From Clostridia bacterium (GTDB lineage: Bacteria; Bacillota; Clostridia; TANB77; CAG-508), in the NCBI GenBank assembly GCA_017517685.1, contig JAFWYK010000007.1, positions 175,013 to 239,012 of the forward strand: a stretch of 64,000 nt of DNA, in the 5' to 3' direction. The translations under genes and the position numbers were made by a program. The notes beneath the pieces are model-generated. The model saw only the letters and a list, made by a program, of their open reading frames with translations. It was not told the origin of the DNA and did no database searches. Positions 56,001 through 63,923 of this stretch are shown in pieces (the first letter of the stretch is position 1; every line of letters begins with the position of its first letter).

Positions 56001-56711
56001 ATGTTTGTATTTAAAGATAAAGTTGTAGTAGTAACAGGTGGTGCACAAGGAATAGGAAAATGTATATGTGAACGTTTTAAACAAGCAGGTGCAAAAGTTT
56101 GTGTAATTGATATTTTAGAAAATGATTATTTTGTGGGAGATCTTGCAAATAAAGATACTTTGGAATTGTTTGCACAGAAGGTTATTGCTGATTTTGGACA
56201 TGTTGATTATTTAATAAATAATGCTGCTCCAAAATTTTGTGGAATATCAAGTGCTAGTTATGAAGATTTTGAATATGCACTTAAGGTAGGAGTTACAGCA
56301 CCATTTTATCTTACAAAATTGTTTTTACCATATTTTGATAAAGGCGCTAGTATTGTAAATATTTCATCTTCTAGAGATAGAATGAGTCAACCAGAGAGTG
56401 AAACTTATACTGCATCAAAAGGAGGAATTGCATCTCTTACACATGCATTAGCAGTAAGTCTTTCAAATAAGGTGAGAGTGAATTCTATTTCACCAGGTTG
56501 GATTGATACTGACTATAAAGTTTATGAAGGCCCAGATGCAATACAACAACCAGTAGGTAGAGTGGGAAATCCAGATGATATTGCTAATATGGTTTTATAT
56601 CTTTGCTCAGATATGGCAAGTTTTATTACAGGTGAGAATATCTGTATAGATGGTGGAATGACAAAACAAATGATTTATCATGATGATTTTGGTTGGAGTT
56701 TAAAAAAGTAA
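56001..56711 (+). CDS. Short-chain dehydrogenase/reductase (SDR)
   Basis: 236 residues. Rossmann motif TGGAQGIG, NNAA, catalytic Ser-Tyr-Lys in NISSSRD ... YTASKGG, and C-terminal GENICIDGGMTKQ. Classical SDR oxidoreductase of the FabG-like group; substrate unknown. The context (no fatty acid genes) argues against a dedicated FabG role. AAGGAG site. Confidence 0.92.
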   Translation: MFVFKDKVVVVTGGAQGIGKCICERFKQAGAKVCVIDILENDYFVGDLANKDTLELFAQKVIADFGHVDYLINNAAPKFCGISSASYEDFEYALKVGVTAPFYLTKLFLPYFDKGASIVNISSSRDRMSQPESETYTASKGGIASLTHALAVSLSNKVRVNSISPGWIDTDYKVYEGPDAIQQPVGRVGNPDDIANMVLYLCSDMASFITGENICIDGGMTKQMIYHDDFGWSLKK

Positions 56712-56756
56712 AAAAAATATGATAAAATTTGAGAAATAAAATTAATGGAGGCTTTG

Positions 56757-57161
56757 ATGAAAATGAAAGTTGTAATTGTAATTTTTATAGTATTAATTGT
56801 TAGTATATTATTGTATTTTAATTATAATAAATCAAACAAAAGTACTGAAACTAAAGTTAGACATGTTTCGATGAATGAAATAGTTCAAATAATGAATGAA
56901 AATGAAAACTATATAATTTTAGATGTAAGAACAATGGAAGAATTTAATCAAGGACATATTCCAAATGCAATATGTATTCCTAATGAAACAATTAATGAAA
57001 ATATAATAAATGAATTACCTAATAAAGAACAACTTATTTTAATATATTGTAGAAGTGGAAATCGAAGTAAACAAGCAGCTGATAAATTAATTAAATTAGG
57101 ATATATCAATTTAATTGAATTTGGCGGTATAATAGATTGGAAGGGTGAAATTGTAAAATAA
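56757..57161 (+). CDS. Membrane-anchored rhodanese-like protein
   Basis: 134 residues. N-terminal membrane segment (about 4-20), then a single rhodanese domain: ILDVRTMEEFNQGHIPNAI and the active-site Cys loop IYCRSGNRS. Transfers or carries sulfane sulfur. ATG 56757 is used because GGAGG is 5 bases upstream; an ATG at 56745 precedes the site. Likely sulfur link to the TSUP permease downstream. Confidence 0.9.
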   Translation: MKMKVVIVIFIVLIVSILLYFNYNKSNKSTETKVRHVSMNEIVQIMNENENYIILDVRTMEEFNQGHIPNAICIPNETINENIINELPNKEQLILIYCRSGNRSKQAADKLIKLGYINLIEFGGIIDWKGEIVK

Positions 57162-57199
57162 TTACTAATAAACAAATTACAATTTGAAAGAGAAAGAAT

Positions 57200-57631
57200 A
57201 TGGAAGATTTAATAGAAAATTTATATAATTTAGACAACAAAATAGCATATAGTTGTTTAAAAGAATTAGAAAAAATATCCTATTCAAGTAATGAAGTATA
57301 TAAATATTTTGATAAGTTTGTTGAAATGTTAGATAATAAAAGTTCATATATAAGAACTAGAGGTATTGTTTTAATCTCAAGTAATGCAAAATGGGATATT
57401 GATAACAAAATAAATTTAATAATAGATAAATTTTTAGAGCATATTGAAGATGAAAAGCCAATTACTGCAAGACAATGTATAAAATCTTTAGAAAATATAA
57501 TTAAATGTAAAAAAGAATTAATACCAATAATAAAAGAAAGATTATTAAAAGTAAATTATTTGAAATATGAAGATAGTATGCAAAGTTTGATATTTAAAGA
57601 TGTTGAAAAAATATTAGATTTAATTAAATAA
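57200..57631 (+). CDS. Small HEAT-repeat-like protein
   Basis: 143 residues of alpha-helical repeats (KIAYSCLKELEKISYSSNEV, SYIRTRGIVLISSNAKWDID, KPITARQCIKSLENIIKCK). Resembles a Clostridia family often labelled SufBD protein although it lacks SufB/SufD features. Probably a protein-binding adaptor. Ribosome binding region AATTACAATTTGAAAG is repeated before the 57657 gene. Confidence 0.8.
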   Translation: MEDLIENLYNLDNKIAYSCLKELEKISYSSNEVYKYFDKFVEMLDNKSSYIRTRGIVLISSNAKWDIDNKINLIIDKFLEHIEDEKPITARQCIKSLENIIKCKKELIPIIKERLLKVNYLKYEDSMQSLIFKDVEKILDLIK

Positions 57632-57656
57632 ATTACAATTTGAAAGTGAGATAAAT

Positions 57657-58430
57657 ATGGATATATTATATAAATTTATAGTGTCTTTTATAGCTGGTAT
57701 AGGAGCTGGATTAGGAACAGGCTTTGCGGGAATGAGTGCAGCGGCTGTAATAAGTCCTGTTTTAATTACCTTTTTAAATATGCCAGCCTATCAAGCTGTT
57801 GGAATCGCATTAGCTAGTGATATATTAGCAAGTGCGGTAAGTACGATACAATATTGGAAAAATAAAAATATTGATTTGAAAAATGGAATAATAATGATGA
57901 TATCCGTTCTTTGTTTTACATTGATAGGTAGCTATATTGCAAGTATTGTTCCTAATACAGTAATGGGGAATTTTTCAGTATTTATGACATTACTTTTAGG
58001 AATTAAATTTATAGTAAAACCAGTAATGACAACAAAAGAAAAAAGGGAATCTGTATCTAAAAACAAAAGAGTTATTCAATCAATAATTTGTGGTAGTATG
58101 ATTGGATTTATTTGTGGATTTATAGGTGCTGGTGGAGGAATGATGATGTTATTGATTCTTACAAGTGTGCTTGGATATGAATTAAAAACAGCTGTAGGAA
58201 CTAGTGTACTTATAATGACATTCACAGCATTAACAGGAGCGATAAGTCACTTTTCAATAGGTGGAATTCCTGATATAACAACACTTATATTCTGTGTATT
58301 ATCAACTCTTATATTTGCAAGAGTGGCAGCAAAGTATGCAAATAAAGCTGAACCCGAAGTGTTAAATAGAATCACAGGTGTAGTGCTAGCTTTGATAGGA
58401 AGTATAATTTTATTAGTTAATCTTATTTAA
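57657..58430 (+). CDS. TSUP/TauE-family membrane permease
   Basis: 257 residues, about eight membrane segments in two related halves. Glycine-rich signature GTGFAGMSAAAVISPVL in the first half and GFIGAGGGMMMLLIL in the second, typical of the sulfite exporter TauE/SafE (TSUP) family. Substrate likely a sulfur oxyanion or organosulfur compound, given the rhodanese two genes upstream. Confidence 0.9.
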   Translation: MDILYKFIVSFIAGIGAGLGTGFAGMSAAAVISPVLITFLNMPAYQAVGIALASDILASAVSTIQYWKNKNIDLKNGIIMMISVLCFTLIGSYIASIVPNTVMGNFSVFMTLLLGIKFIVKPVMTTKEKRESVSKNKRVIQSIICGSMIGFICGFIGAGGGMMMLLILTSVLGYELKTAVGTSVLIMTFTALTGAISHFSIGGIPDITTLIFCVLSTLIFARVAAKYANKAEPEVLNRITGVVLALIGSIILLVNLI

Positions 58431-58495
58431 TAAATAATGAAATTTAAGTTTATTTTAAATATTATATGTTAAATAAAATATATGAGGAAAAATAA

Positions 58496-58789
58496 ATGAA
58501 AAGTAAAAAATTTAATTTAATAGTAAATATATTGTGTTTAATGTTATTATTAGTGTTTTTTAACAATGTTTTCGTTAATTGCGATGTTCATATATATGAG
58601 TGTAAACATGAAGAATGCAGTAAGTGTTTATTTACACATTCTATGCAAGAAATATTAAAAAATATTTTTATAATAACATGTATTACAGTAACTTATACTA
58701 ATATAAATTTGATAAATAATGTGATTATATTATTAAAGAATGAAATTTATAATAATTTAATTATAATGAATGTAATTTTAATTGAATAA
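58496..58789 (+). CDS. Cys/His-rich membrane micro-protein
   Basis: 97 residues. N-terminal hydrophobic segment (about 7-28), then C29-x6-C36-K-H38-x2-C41-x2-C44-x3-H48 within 20 residues, a metal-site-like cluster, then a second hydrophobic segment (about 53-75). Such short HxCxxExCxxC proteins sit beside metal transport genes in Bacillota, as far as I recall. Function unknown; metal sensing or capture for the adjacent ABC transporter is inferred. Weak GAGG site upstream. Confidence 0.75.
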   Translation: MKSKKFNLIVNILCLMLLLVFFNNVFVNCDVHIYECKHEECSKCLFTHSMQEILKNIFIITCITVTYTNINLINNVIILLKNEIYNNLIIMNVILIE

Positions 58790-58836
58790 AGTGTCTTAGA
58801 TATTTTGGAGTTATAATCTTTTTATTAGGAGGAAAT

Positions 58837-59484
58837 ATGATAAGAGTAAAAAATGTAAAAAAAGATTTTAATTCAGACACAAGAATTCATTTAAAAGATA
58901 TAGAATTTGAAAATGGTAAAACTTATGCTATTTTAGGTGTGTCTGGATCAGGAAAAACTACACTTCTAAATATAATAGCAGGTATAGTTAATCCAAACGA
59001 AGGAGAAATATTTATTGATGATGTTGAAATAACACATTTATCTCAAAAAGAAAAAGATAATTTTAGATTAAAAAATATTGGATATATATTTCAAGATTTT
59101 AAATTAATGGAAGAGATGACAGTAGAAGATAATTTAAATTTATTAAAAATTGAAAAAATAAAATGTATAGAAATAGATACAATATTAGAGCAAGTTGGTT
59201 TGAAAAGTAAAAGAAAAACAAAAGTAAAAAAATTATCAGGTGGAGAAAAACAAAGAGTTGCTATAGCAAGAGCTTTAATCAAATCACCAAAAATTATTTT
59301 AGCAGATGAGCCAACAGGAAGTTTAAATTATGAAAAAGGATTAGAAATAATGGAACTTTTAAATGAGTTTCATAAAAAATCAAATCATGTAATGATTTTT
59401 GTAACTCATGATGATAGAATGGCTAAATTTGCAGATGAAGTAATTCATTTTGAAGACATCCTTGTAAAAGGAGGTGCTTTATAA
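58837..59484 (+). CDS. ABC transporter ATP-binding protein (MacB/LolD type)
   Basis: 215 residues. Walker A GVSGSGKTT, Q-loop YIFQDFKLMEEMTVEDNL, signature KLSGGEKQRVAIARALIK, Walker B IILADEPTGSL. Small MacB/LolD/FtsE-type ATPase. AGGAGG site. Its TAA stop overlaps the ATG of the permease gene (TAATG), showing tight coupling. Confidence 0.94.
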   Translation: MIRVKNVKKDFNSDTRIHLKDIEFENGKTYAILGVSGSGKTTLLNIIAGIVNPNEGEIFIDDVEITHLSQKEKDNFRLKNIGYIFQDFKLMEEMTVEDNLNLLKIEKIKCIEIDTILEQVGLKSKRKTKVKKLSGGEKQRVAIARALIKSPKIILADEPTGSLNYEKGLEIMELLNEFHKKSNHVMIFVTHDDRMAKFADEVIHFEDILVKGGAL

Positions 59485-60671
59485 TGTTAAAATTTTCTAT
59501 AAAAAACCTTCTTACAAGAAAAGCAAAATTTATAATGACAACAATTGCAATTATAATATCAACATTAATAATAATGTTTAGTTTTAATGTAGCAGGACAA
59601 ATAAACGATGGAATTATATCGACTGCTTCGTATTATGATATTGTTGTTGGGGCAAATGGAAGTTCAACAGATTTAGTAATGTCAACAATGTTCTTTACGG
59701 GAACAACAACAGATACAATAAATGGTGAAGTATATGAAGAATTAAAAAATAATAAAGATGTAAGAGAAATAGTACCATTTGCAACTGGAGATAATTATAA
59801 AGGAAGTTTAATAGTAGGAACAGAAAAAGCTTTTTTAAGTAGTAAAGACTTAAAAGAAGGAAATTATTTTAATGAGGCATTTGAAATTGTTTTAGGATAT
59901 AATGTGGCTAAAGAAAATAATTTGAATATAGGTGATCAAATTATAGGTAGTCATGGAGTTGCAGAAAGTTCTCATTCACATGAAAATATGCCATATAAAG
60001 TTGTTGGAATATTAGCTAAAACTCATACAGCTTATGACAACACATTATTTACTAAAGCTGAAAGTGTATGGGAAACTCATACAGAACATTCTCATGAAGA
60101 AGAGATAGAGGAAAGTCAAGAAACTCATGAAGAGCATAGTCATGATTATACAGCTATCTTAGTAAAAACAAATAATCCGGCAAATGCATTAAATTTAATA
60201 AGTGACCTAAATCAAAAAGGTGGAGTTATGGCTGTAAATCCATCTACTGTATTGAGGGAGTTATTAAACAATATAGATTTAGTAAAAAATATAGTATATA
60301 TATTATGTGCAGTAATAGGAGTAATGTCATTTGTGATTATATATATGATTACTCTTATGATGATGCAAGATGTTAAAAAAGATGTTTTATTAATGAGATT
60401 ATTAGGTATGCAAAGAAAAAACATTAGTGGAATAATTTTAATACAAAATGTCATTGTAAGTATAATTGGAGTTATAATTGCATTTATATTAACAAGAGTC
60501 GCACTATTATTAGTAAATAATATCACAGCCTCAGTAGGTATAGTAATGAATTATGCTAAAATATATAATGAAGAATATCTAATAATGATATCAGTAATTA
60601 TAATAAGTTTAATTCCGTCATTATTTAGTCTTTCAAAGATGTTTGAAAGGAGCTTAGAAGATGAAAAATAA
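59484..60671 (+). CDS. FtsX/MacB-family permease with His-rich extracellular loop
   Basis: 395 residues. One N-terminal membrane segment (about 16-38), a large extracellular domain, then three C-terminal membrane segments. The extracellular part contains SHSHENMP (about 162) and a His/Glu-rich run (about 198-222) with HTEHSHEEE and THEEHSHD, strongly suggesting binding of zinc, copper or nickel. Type VII ABC architecture. Overlaps the lipoprotein gene by 11 bases. Confidence 0.93.
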   Translation: MLKFSIKNLLTRKAKFIMTTIAIIISTLIIMFSFNVAGQINDGIISTASYYDIVVGANGSSTDLVMSTMFFTGTTTDTINGEVYEELKNNKDVREIVPFATGDNYKGSLIVGTEKAFLSSKDLKEGNYFNEAFEIVLGYNVAKENNLNIGDQIIGSHGVAESSHSHENMPYKVVGILAKTHTAYDNTLFTKAESVWETHTEHSHEEEIEESQETHEEHSHDYTAILVKTNNPANALNLISDLNQKGGVMAVNPSTVLRELLNNIDLVKNIVYILCAVIGVMSFVIIYMITLMMMQDVKKDVLLMRLLGMQRKNISGIILIQNVIVSIIGVIIAFILTRVALLLVNNITASVGIVMNYAKIYNEEYLIMISVIIISLIPSLFSLSKMFERSLEDEK

Positions 60672-61536
60672 AACTTTAAATATAATATTAACTGTTATTT
60701 TAATTTCAATAGTTCTTCTTCTTACAGGTTGTACATCTTCTAAAGAAGAAAATAAAGTAGAAACGATTAATAATATAAAGAAATCTGAAAGTATGCTAAA
60801 TGCGGATAGAATAATGTCTGATGGTTCTTATCAAATAAGATTTAGTGACTTAGTTTCATTATCTGATTTACAAGAGTATAATAATAAAACAGTAACTGCT
60901 ATTGGGTATTTATCACCAATAACAAGTTATGATGGTAGTTTTGGATATCTTATGAATTTACCATATCAAACATGTCCATATTGTATGCCAAGTGACACTA
61001 AAATAACTAATACAATATCCATTTTTTCAAAAAGTGGAAAGAAAATTGAATTTACAGAAGCAGCTATAATGGTAAGAGGTACCTTGAAACTTGAAGAATA
61101 TACAGATGCTTATGGATATTCATATAATTATAGAATAGTTGATGCCACAATAGAAGAGGCGGATACAAGTGAGCTTGGAGAAAAGATTGCTTTATACAAC
61201 AAATTAGCAGAAAAAGAGATTATGACAAATTTAATGGAAACTTTATACGCGGTTGATAATAATGTTTATTATGATGAATATATATTACAAGGCGCTACTT
61301 ACGATAGAGCAATTGTAGATTTAACTAATTTAGAAAAAGTAATAGATGATTTAAAAGAATTTAATAAAGAAGATGTTTCAATTTTAGTAAATGTGGCTAA
61401 TTCATTAAAAGAAATAGCAGAAGATACAAATTATCTTATCGAGCAAAAAAATTATACAAAAATTGTAGAGTATAAAGAAAGAACATTGCAATTGTTTTAT
61501 GATTTGAATAATTGGATGGGTATATACGAATTATAA
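60661..61536 (+). CDS. Lipoprotein with CPYC motif and OB-like domain (DUF3299-like)
   Basis: 291 residues. Lipobox LLTGC after a 20-residue hydrophobic segment. The first domain (about 55-175), beginning YNNKTVTAIGYLSPITSYDG, has CPYCMP (C105, C108) and resembles DUF3299-type OB folds. The second half is helical (about 175-290). The operon position with a MacB-like ATPase and His-rich permease suggests a substrate- or metal-handling partner. Resembles the zinc-regulated Zrg system of Vibrio in gene content, as far as I recall. Confidence 0.82.
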   Translation: MKNKTLNIILTVILISIVLLLTGCTSSKEENKVETINNIKKSESMLNADRIMSDGSYQIRFSDLVSLSDLQEYNNKTVTAIGYLSPITSYDGSFGYLMNLPYQTCPYCMPSDTKITNTISIFSKSGKKIEFTEAAIMVRGTLKLEEYTDAYGYSYNYRIVDATIEEADTSELGEKIALYNKLAEKEIMTNLMETLYAVDNNVYYDEYILQGATYDRAIVDLTNLEKVIDDLKEFNKEDVSILVNVANSLKEIAEDTNYLIEQKNYTKIVEYKERTLQLFYDLNNWMGIYEL

Positions 61537-61552
61537 GATAAGGAGGAAAAAT

Positions 61553-61939
61553 ATGAAAGTTGCAATAACGTATGAAAATGGTGAAGTTTTCCAACATTTT
61601 GGACATACAGAAAAATTAAAAATTTATGAAATAGAAAATGAAGAAATTATTTCTGAAAATATATTAGATACATCTGCACATGGACATGAATTGTTAGTAA
61701 AATTTTTAAAAGATAATAATGTTGATATTTTAATTTGTGGTGGAATTGGTAATGGTGCCAAAAAAGCCTTAGAAGAAGCACACATACAATTATTGGGTGG
61801 TGTTTCAGGGAATGTTCAGAAAGTTATAAAAAATTATATTTTAAATAAATTAAAATATAATGAAAATGTAGAATGTGAACAGCATCATAATGATGAAAAT
61901 AACCAACATTGTGAAAATCATAAAAGATGTGAAAAATAG
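61553..61939 (+). CDS. NifX/NifB-type dinitrogenase iron-molybdenum cofactor domain protein with Cys/His tail
   Basis: 128 residues. The core (about 1-100) is the dinitrogenase Fe-Mo cofactor fold: MKVAITYENGEVFQHFGHTE, VDILICGGIGNGAKKALEEA and GVSGNVQKVI. A C-terminal tail of about 22 residues holds three Cys and four His, likely metal binding. No other nif genes are present, so nitrogen fixation is unlikely; iron-sulfur or metal handling is more plausible. Good AAGGAGG site; last gene of the module. Confidence 0.9.
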   Translation: MKVAITYENGEVFQHFGHTEKLKIYEIENEEIISENILDTSAHGHELLVKFLKDNNVDILICGGIGNGAKKALEEAHIQLLGGVSGNVQKVIKNYILNKLKYNENVECEQHHNDENNQHCENHKRCEK

Positions 61940-61960
61940 TAAAATTTAGTTGTTTATATA

Positions 61961-61993
61961 AAAAGTCTCGAAATAAAATTCGAGACTTTTTTT
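61961..61993 (+). terminator. Terminator of the accessory operon
   Basis: 12-bp perfect stem AAAAGTCTCGAA/TTCGAGACTTTT, T-tract of seven. Confidence 0.92.
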
Positions 61994-62039
61994 AAATAAT
62001 ACTGTTTTAATGTAACAAAATATAAAATTTATTATGAAA

Positions 62040-62129
62040 ATATGATATAATTTAATCGATAAATAGACTAACTATATGAATGTTTAAGAGTTTTTATAAA
62101 AAATTAAAGAATAACCAGTAATTTTTTAT
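62040..62129 (+). repeat. Repeated promoter/leader element, copy 2
   Basis: 27 bases (62040-62066) matching 55862-55888, with extended -10 TGA-TATAAT, then GTTTAAGAGTTTT (62082-62094) and a perfect 11-bp hairpin ATAAAAAATTA/TAATTTTTTAT (62096-62106, 62119-62129). No gene follows within it; pyrG has its own promoter 60 bases further. Confidence 0.65.
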
Positions 62130-62188
62130 GACAGGTAATATACATATAATTCTTTATAGAAAATAAACCAAAAAAATGTAAAATTGTA

Positions 62189-62216
62189 TTGATTTTGAAA
62201 AATATAGTGCTATACT
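62189..62216 (+). promoter_or_regulatory. Promoter of pyrG
   Basis: TTGATT (62189-62194), 16-nt spacer, TATACT (62211-62216) with extended TGC. Confidence 0.78.
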
Positions 62217-62235
62217 ATATATAGTTATATAAATG

Positions 62236-62291
62236 ATAGATTTAAAAAAAACCCCTTTTGGCGGAAAGTTTTTTAAATCTATTTTTTTTTT
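62236..62291 (+). terminator. Attenuator hairpin in the pyrG leader
   Basis: 14-bp perfect stem ATAGATTTAAAAAA/TTTTTTAAATCTAT, loop of 19 bases containing CCCC, followed by ten T, placed between the promoter and the ribosome binding site. It must be read through for pyrG expression, so it is an attenuator. Confidence 0.85.
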
Positions 62292-62309
62292 GTTTTTAGG
62301 AGGTGTAGT

Positions 62310-63911
62310 ATGAATACAAAGTATATTTTTATTACAGGAGGAGTAGTATCAGGATTAGGAAAAGGAATAACCGCATCAGCATTAGGAAGGTTATTAAAGA
62401 ATAGAGGATATAAAGTTATTAATCAAAAATTTGACCCTTATATAAATGTAGACCCAGGTACAATGAATCCAAAAGAACATGGTGAAGTTTTTGTGACAGA
62501 TGATGGAGCAGAAACAGATTTAGATTTAGGACATTATGAAAGATTTACAGATGTTAATTTAACTACTAGTTGTAGTGTGAGTTCAGGAAAAATATATCAA
62601 AGTGTAATAAATAAAGAAAGAAAAGGAGATTATTTAGGAAAAACGGTTCAAGTAATACCACATGTTACAAACGAAATAAAAGAAAATATTTATAGTTTTG
62701 AAGGACAAGCTGATATAGTTATAACAGAACTTGGAGGAACAATTGGAGATATAGAAGGTCTAGCTTTTGTGGAAGCAATAAGGCAAGTTGGACTAGAAAA
62801 AAAACCAGAAGATGTCCTATATATTCATGTAACATTATTGCCTTACATATCAGGCTCTTGTGAATTAAAATCAAAGCCTACACAGCACTCTGTAAAAGAA
62901 TTACAATCTTTTGGTATAAAGCCAGATATTTTAGTTTGTAGAAGTGAAATTGATATACCAGTTGAGATTAGAGAAAAATTAGCACTTTTCTGTAATGTAA
63001 GACCAGAAAATGTTATTCCAAATCTAACAGCAGAAAATCTTTATGCAGTTCCATTAATGTTAGAAAAACAAGGATTAGCAAAAGCCGTTTGTAAACAATT
63101 ACACTTAGAAAATAAAGAACCACAAAATGAAGAGTGGGAGAAAATGATACAAAATATTAGAAACTTAAGGGGAGAAGTCAGTATTGCACTAGTTGGAAAA
63201 TACATGCAATTACAAGATGCATATTTATCAGTAGTAGAAAGCTTAAGACATGGTGGATTCGCAAATGGAGTAAAAGTCAATATTGGATTTATTAATTCAG
63301 AAAAAATTAATGAAGAAAATGTTAAAGAAACTTTAAAAGGATATGATGGGATATTAGTGCCAGGAGGTTTTGGAAATAGAGGAATAGATGGAAAGATAAC
63401 TACTATAAAATATGCAAGAGAAAATAATATTCCGTTTTTAGGAATATGTTTAGGTATGCAAATGGCTGTTGTAGAATTTGCTAGAAATGTATTAGGGCTA
63501 AAAGATGCAAGCTCAGCTGAATTCAGCAGTACTACAAAAAATCCAGTTATTCATATAATGGAGACACAAAAAAGTGTAACTGAAAAAGGTGGAACAATGA
63601 GATTAGGTGCGTATCCTTGTATTATAAAAAAAGAAACTTTAGCATATAAAATATATGGGGAAGAGAACATTAGTGAAAGACATAGACATAGATTTGAATA
63701 TAATAATGAATATAGGGAAAGATTAGAAAAAGCAGGGCTTATTTGTTCAGGAACATCACCGGATGGAACCCTAGTAGAAATAGTGGAAAATGAAAAACAT
63801 CCATTTTTTATAGCTGGTCAATTTCATCCTGAATTTAAGTCAAGACCAAATAAGCCACACCCATTATTTGTAGGTTTAATTAAAGCTGCAAAAACAAATA
63901 AAAATATTTAA
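62310..63911 (+). CDS. pyrG: CTP synthase
   Basis: 533 residues, normal length. N-terminal synthetase domain [20 protein letters not shown], metal and UTP residues in [20 protein letters not shown]-terminal class I glutamine amidotransferase with nucleophile Cys380 (GICLGMQM) and His506/Glu508 (FHPEF). Makes CTP from UTP, ATP and glutamine. The leader attenuator implies control by nucleotide supply. AGGAGGTG site. dapF follows 12 bases later. Confidence 0.98.
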   Translation: MNTKYIFITGGVVSGLGKGITASALGRLLKNRGYKVINQKFDPYINVDPGTMNPKEHGEVFVTDDGAETDLDLGHYERFTDVNLTTSCSVSSGKIYQSVINKERKGDYLGKTVQVIPHVTNEIKENIYSFEGQADIVITELGGTIGDIEGLAFVEAIRQVGLEKKPEDVLYIHVTLLPYISGSCELKSKPTQHSVKELQSFGIKPDILVCRSEIDIPVEIREKLALFCNVRPENVIPNLTAENLYAVPLMLEKQGLAKAVCKQLHLENKEPQNEEWEKMIQNIRNLRGEVSIALVGKYMQLQDAYLSVVESLRHGGFANGVKVNIGFINSEKINEENVKETLKGYDGILVPGGFGNRGIDGKITTIKYARENNIPFLGICLGMQMAVVEFARNVLGLKDASSAEFSSTTKNPVIHIMETQKSVTEKGGTMRLGAYPCIIKKETLAYKIYGEENISERHRHRFEYNNEYRERLEKAGLICSGTSPDGTLVEIVENEKHPFFIAGQFHPEFKSRPNKPHPLFVGLIKAAKTNKNI

Positions 63912-63923
63912 GAGGAGAATTTT

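Larger units (their letters stand above)
61994..62309 (+). other. Gene-free region upstream of pyrG
   Basis: Contains the repeated promoter/leader element (62040-62129), the pyrG promoter (62189-62216), the attenuator hairpin (62236-62291) and an AGGAGGTG ribosome binding site. Confidence 0.8.

Noticed and set aside
61553..61939. A nitrogen-fixation gene
   Set aside because: The fold is shared by many metal-handling proteins and no nif structural or assembly genes are present.
55354..62066. A full genomic island integrated at ssrA
   Set aside because: No integrase, no duplicated ssrA 3' end, and the repeats look like promoters; kept only as a possibility in the repeat finding.
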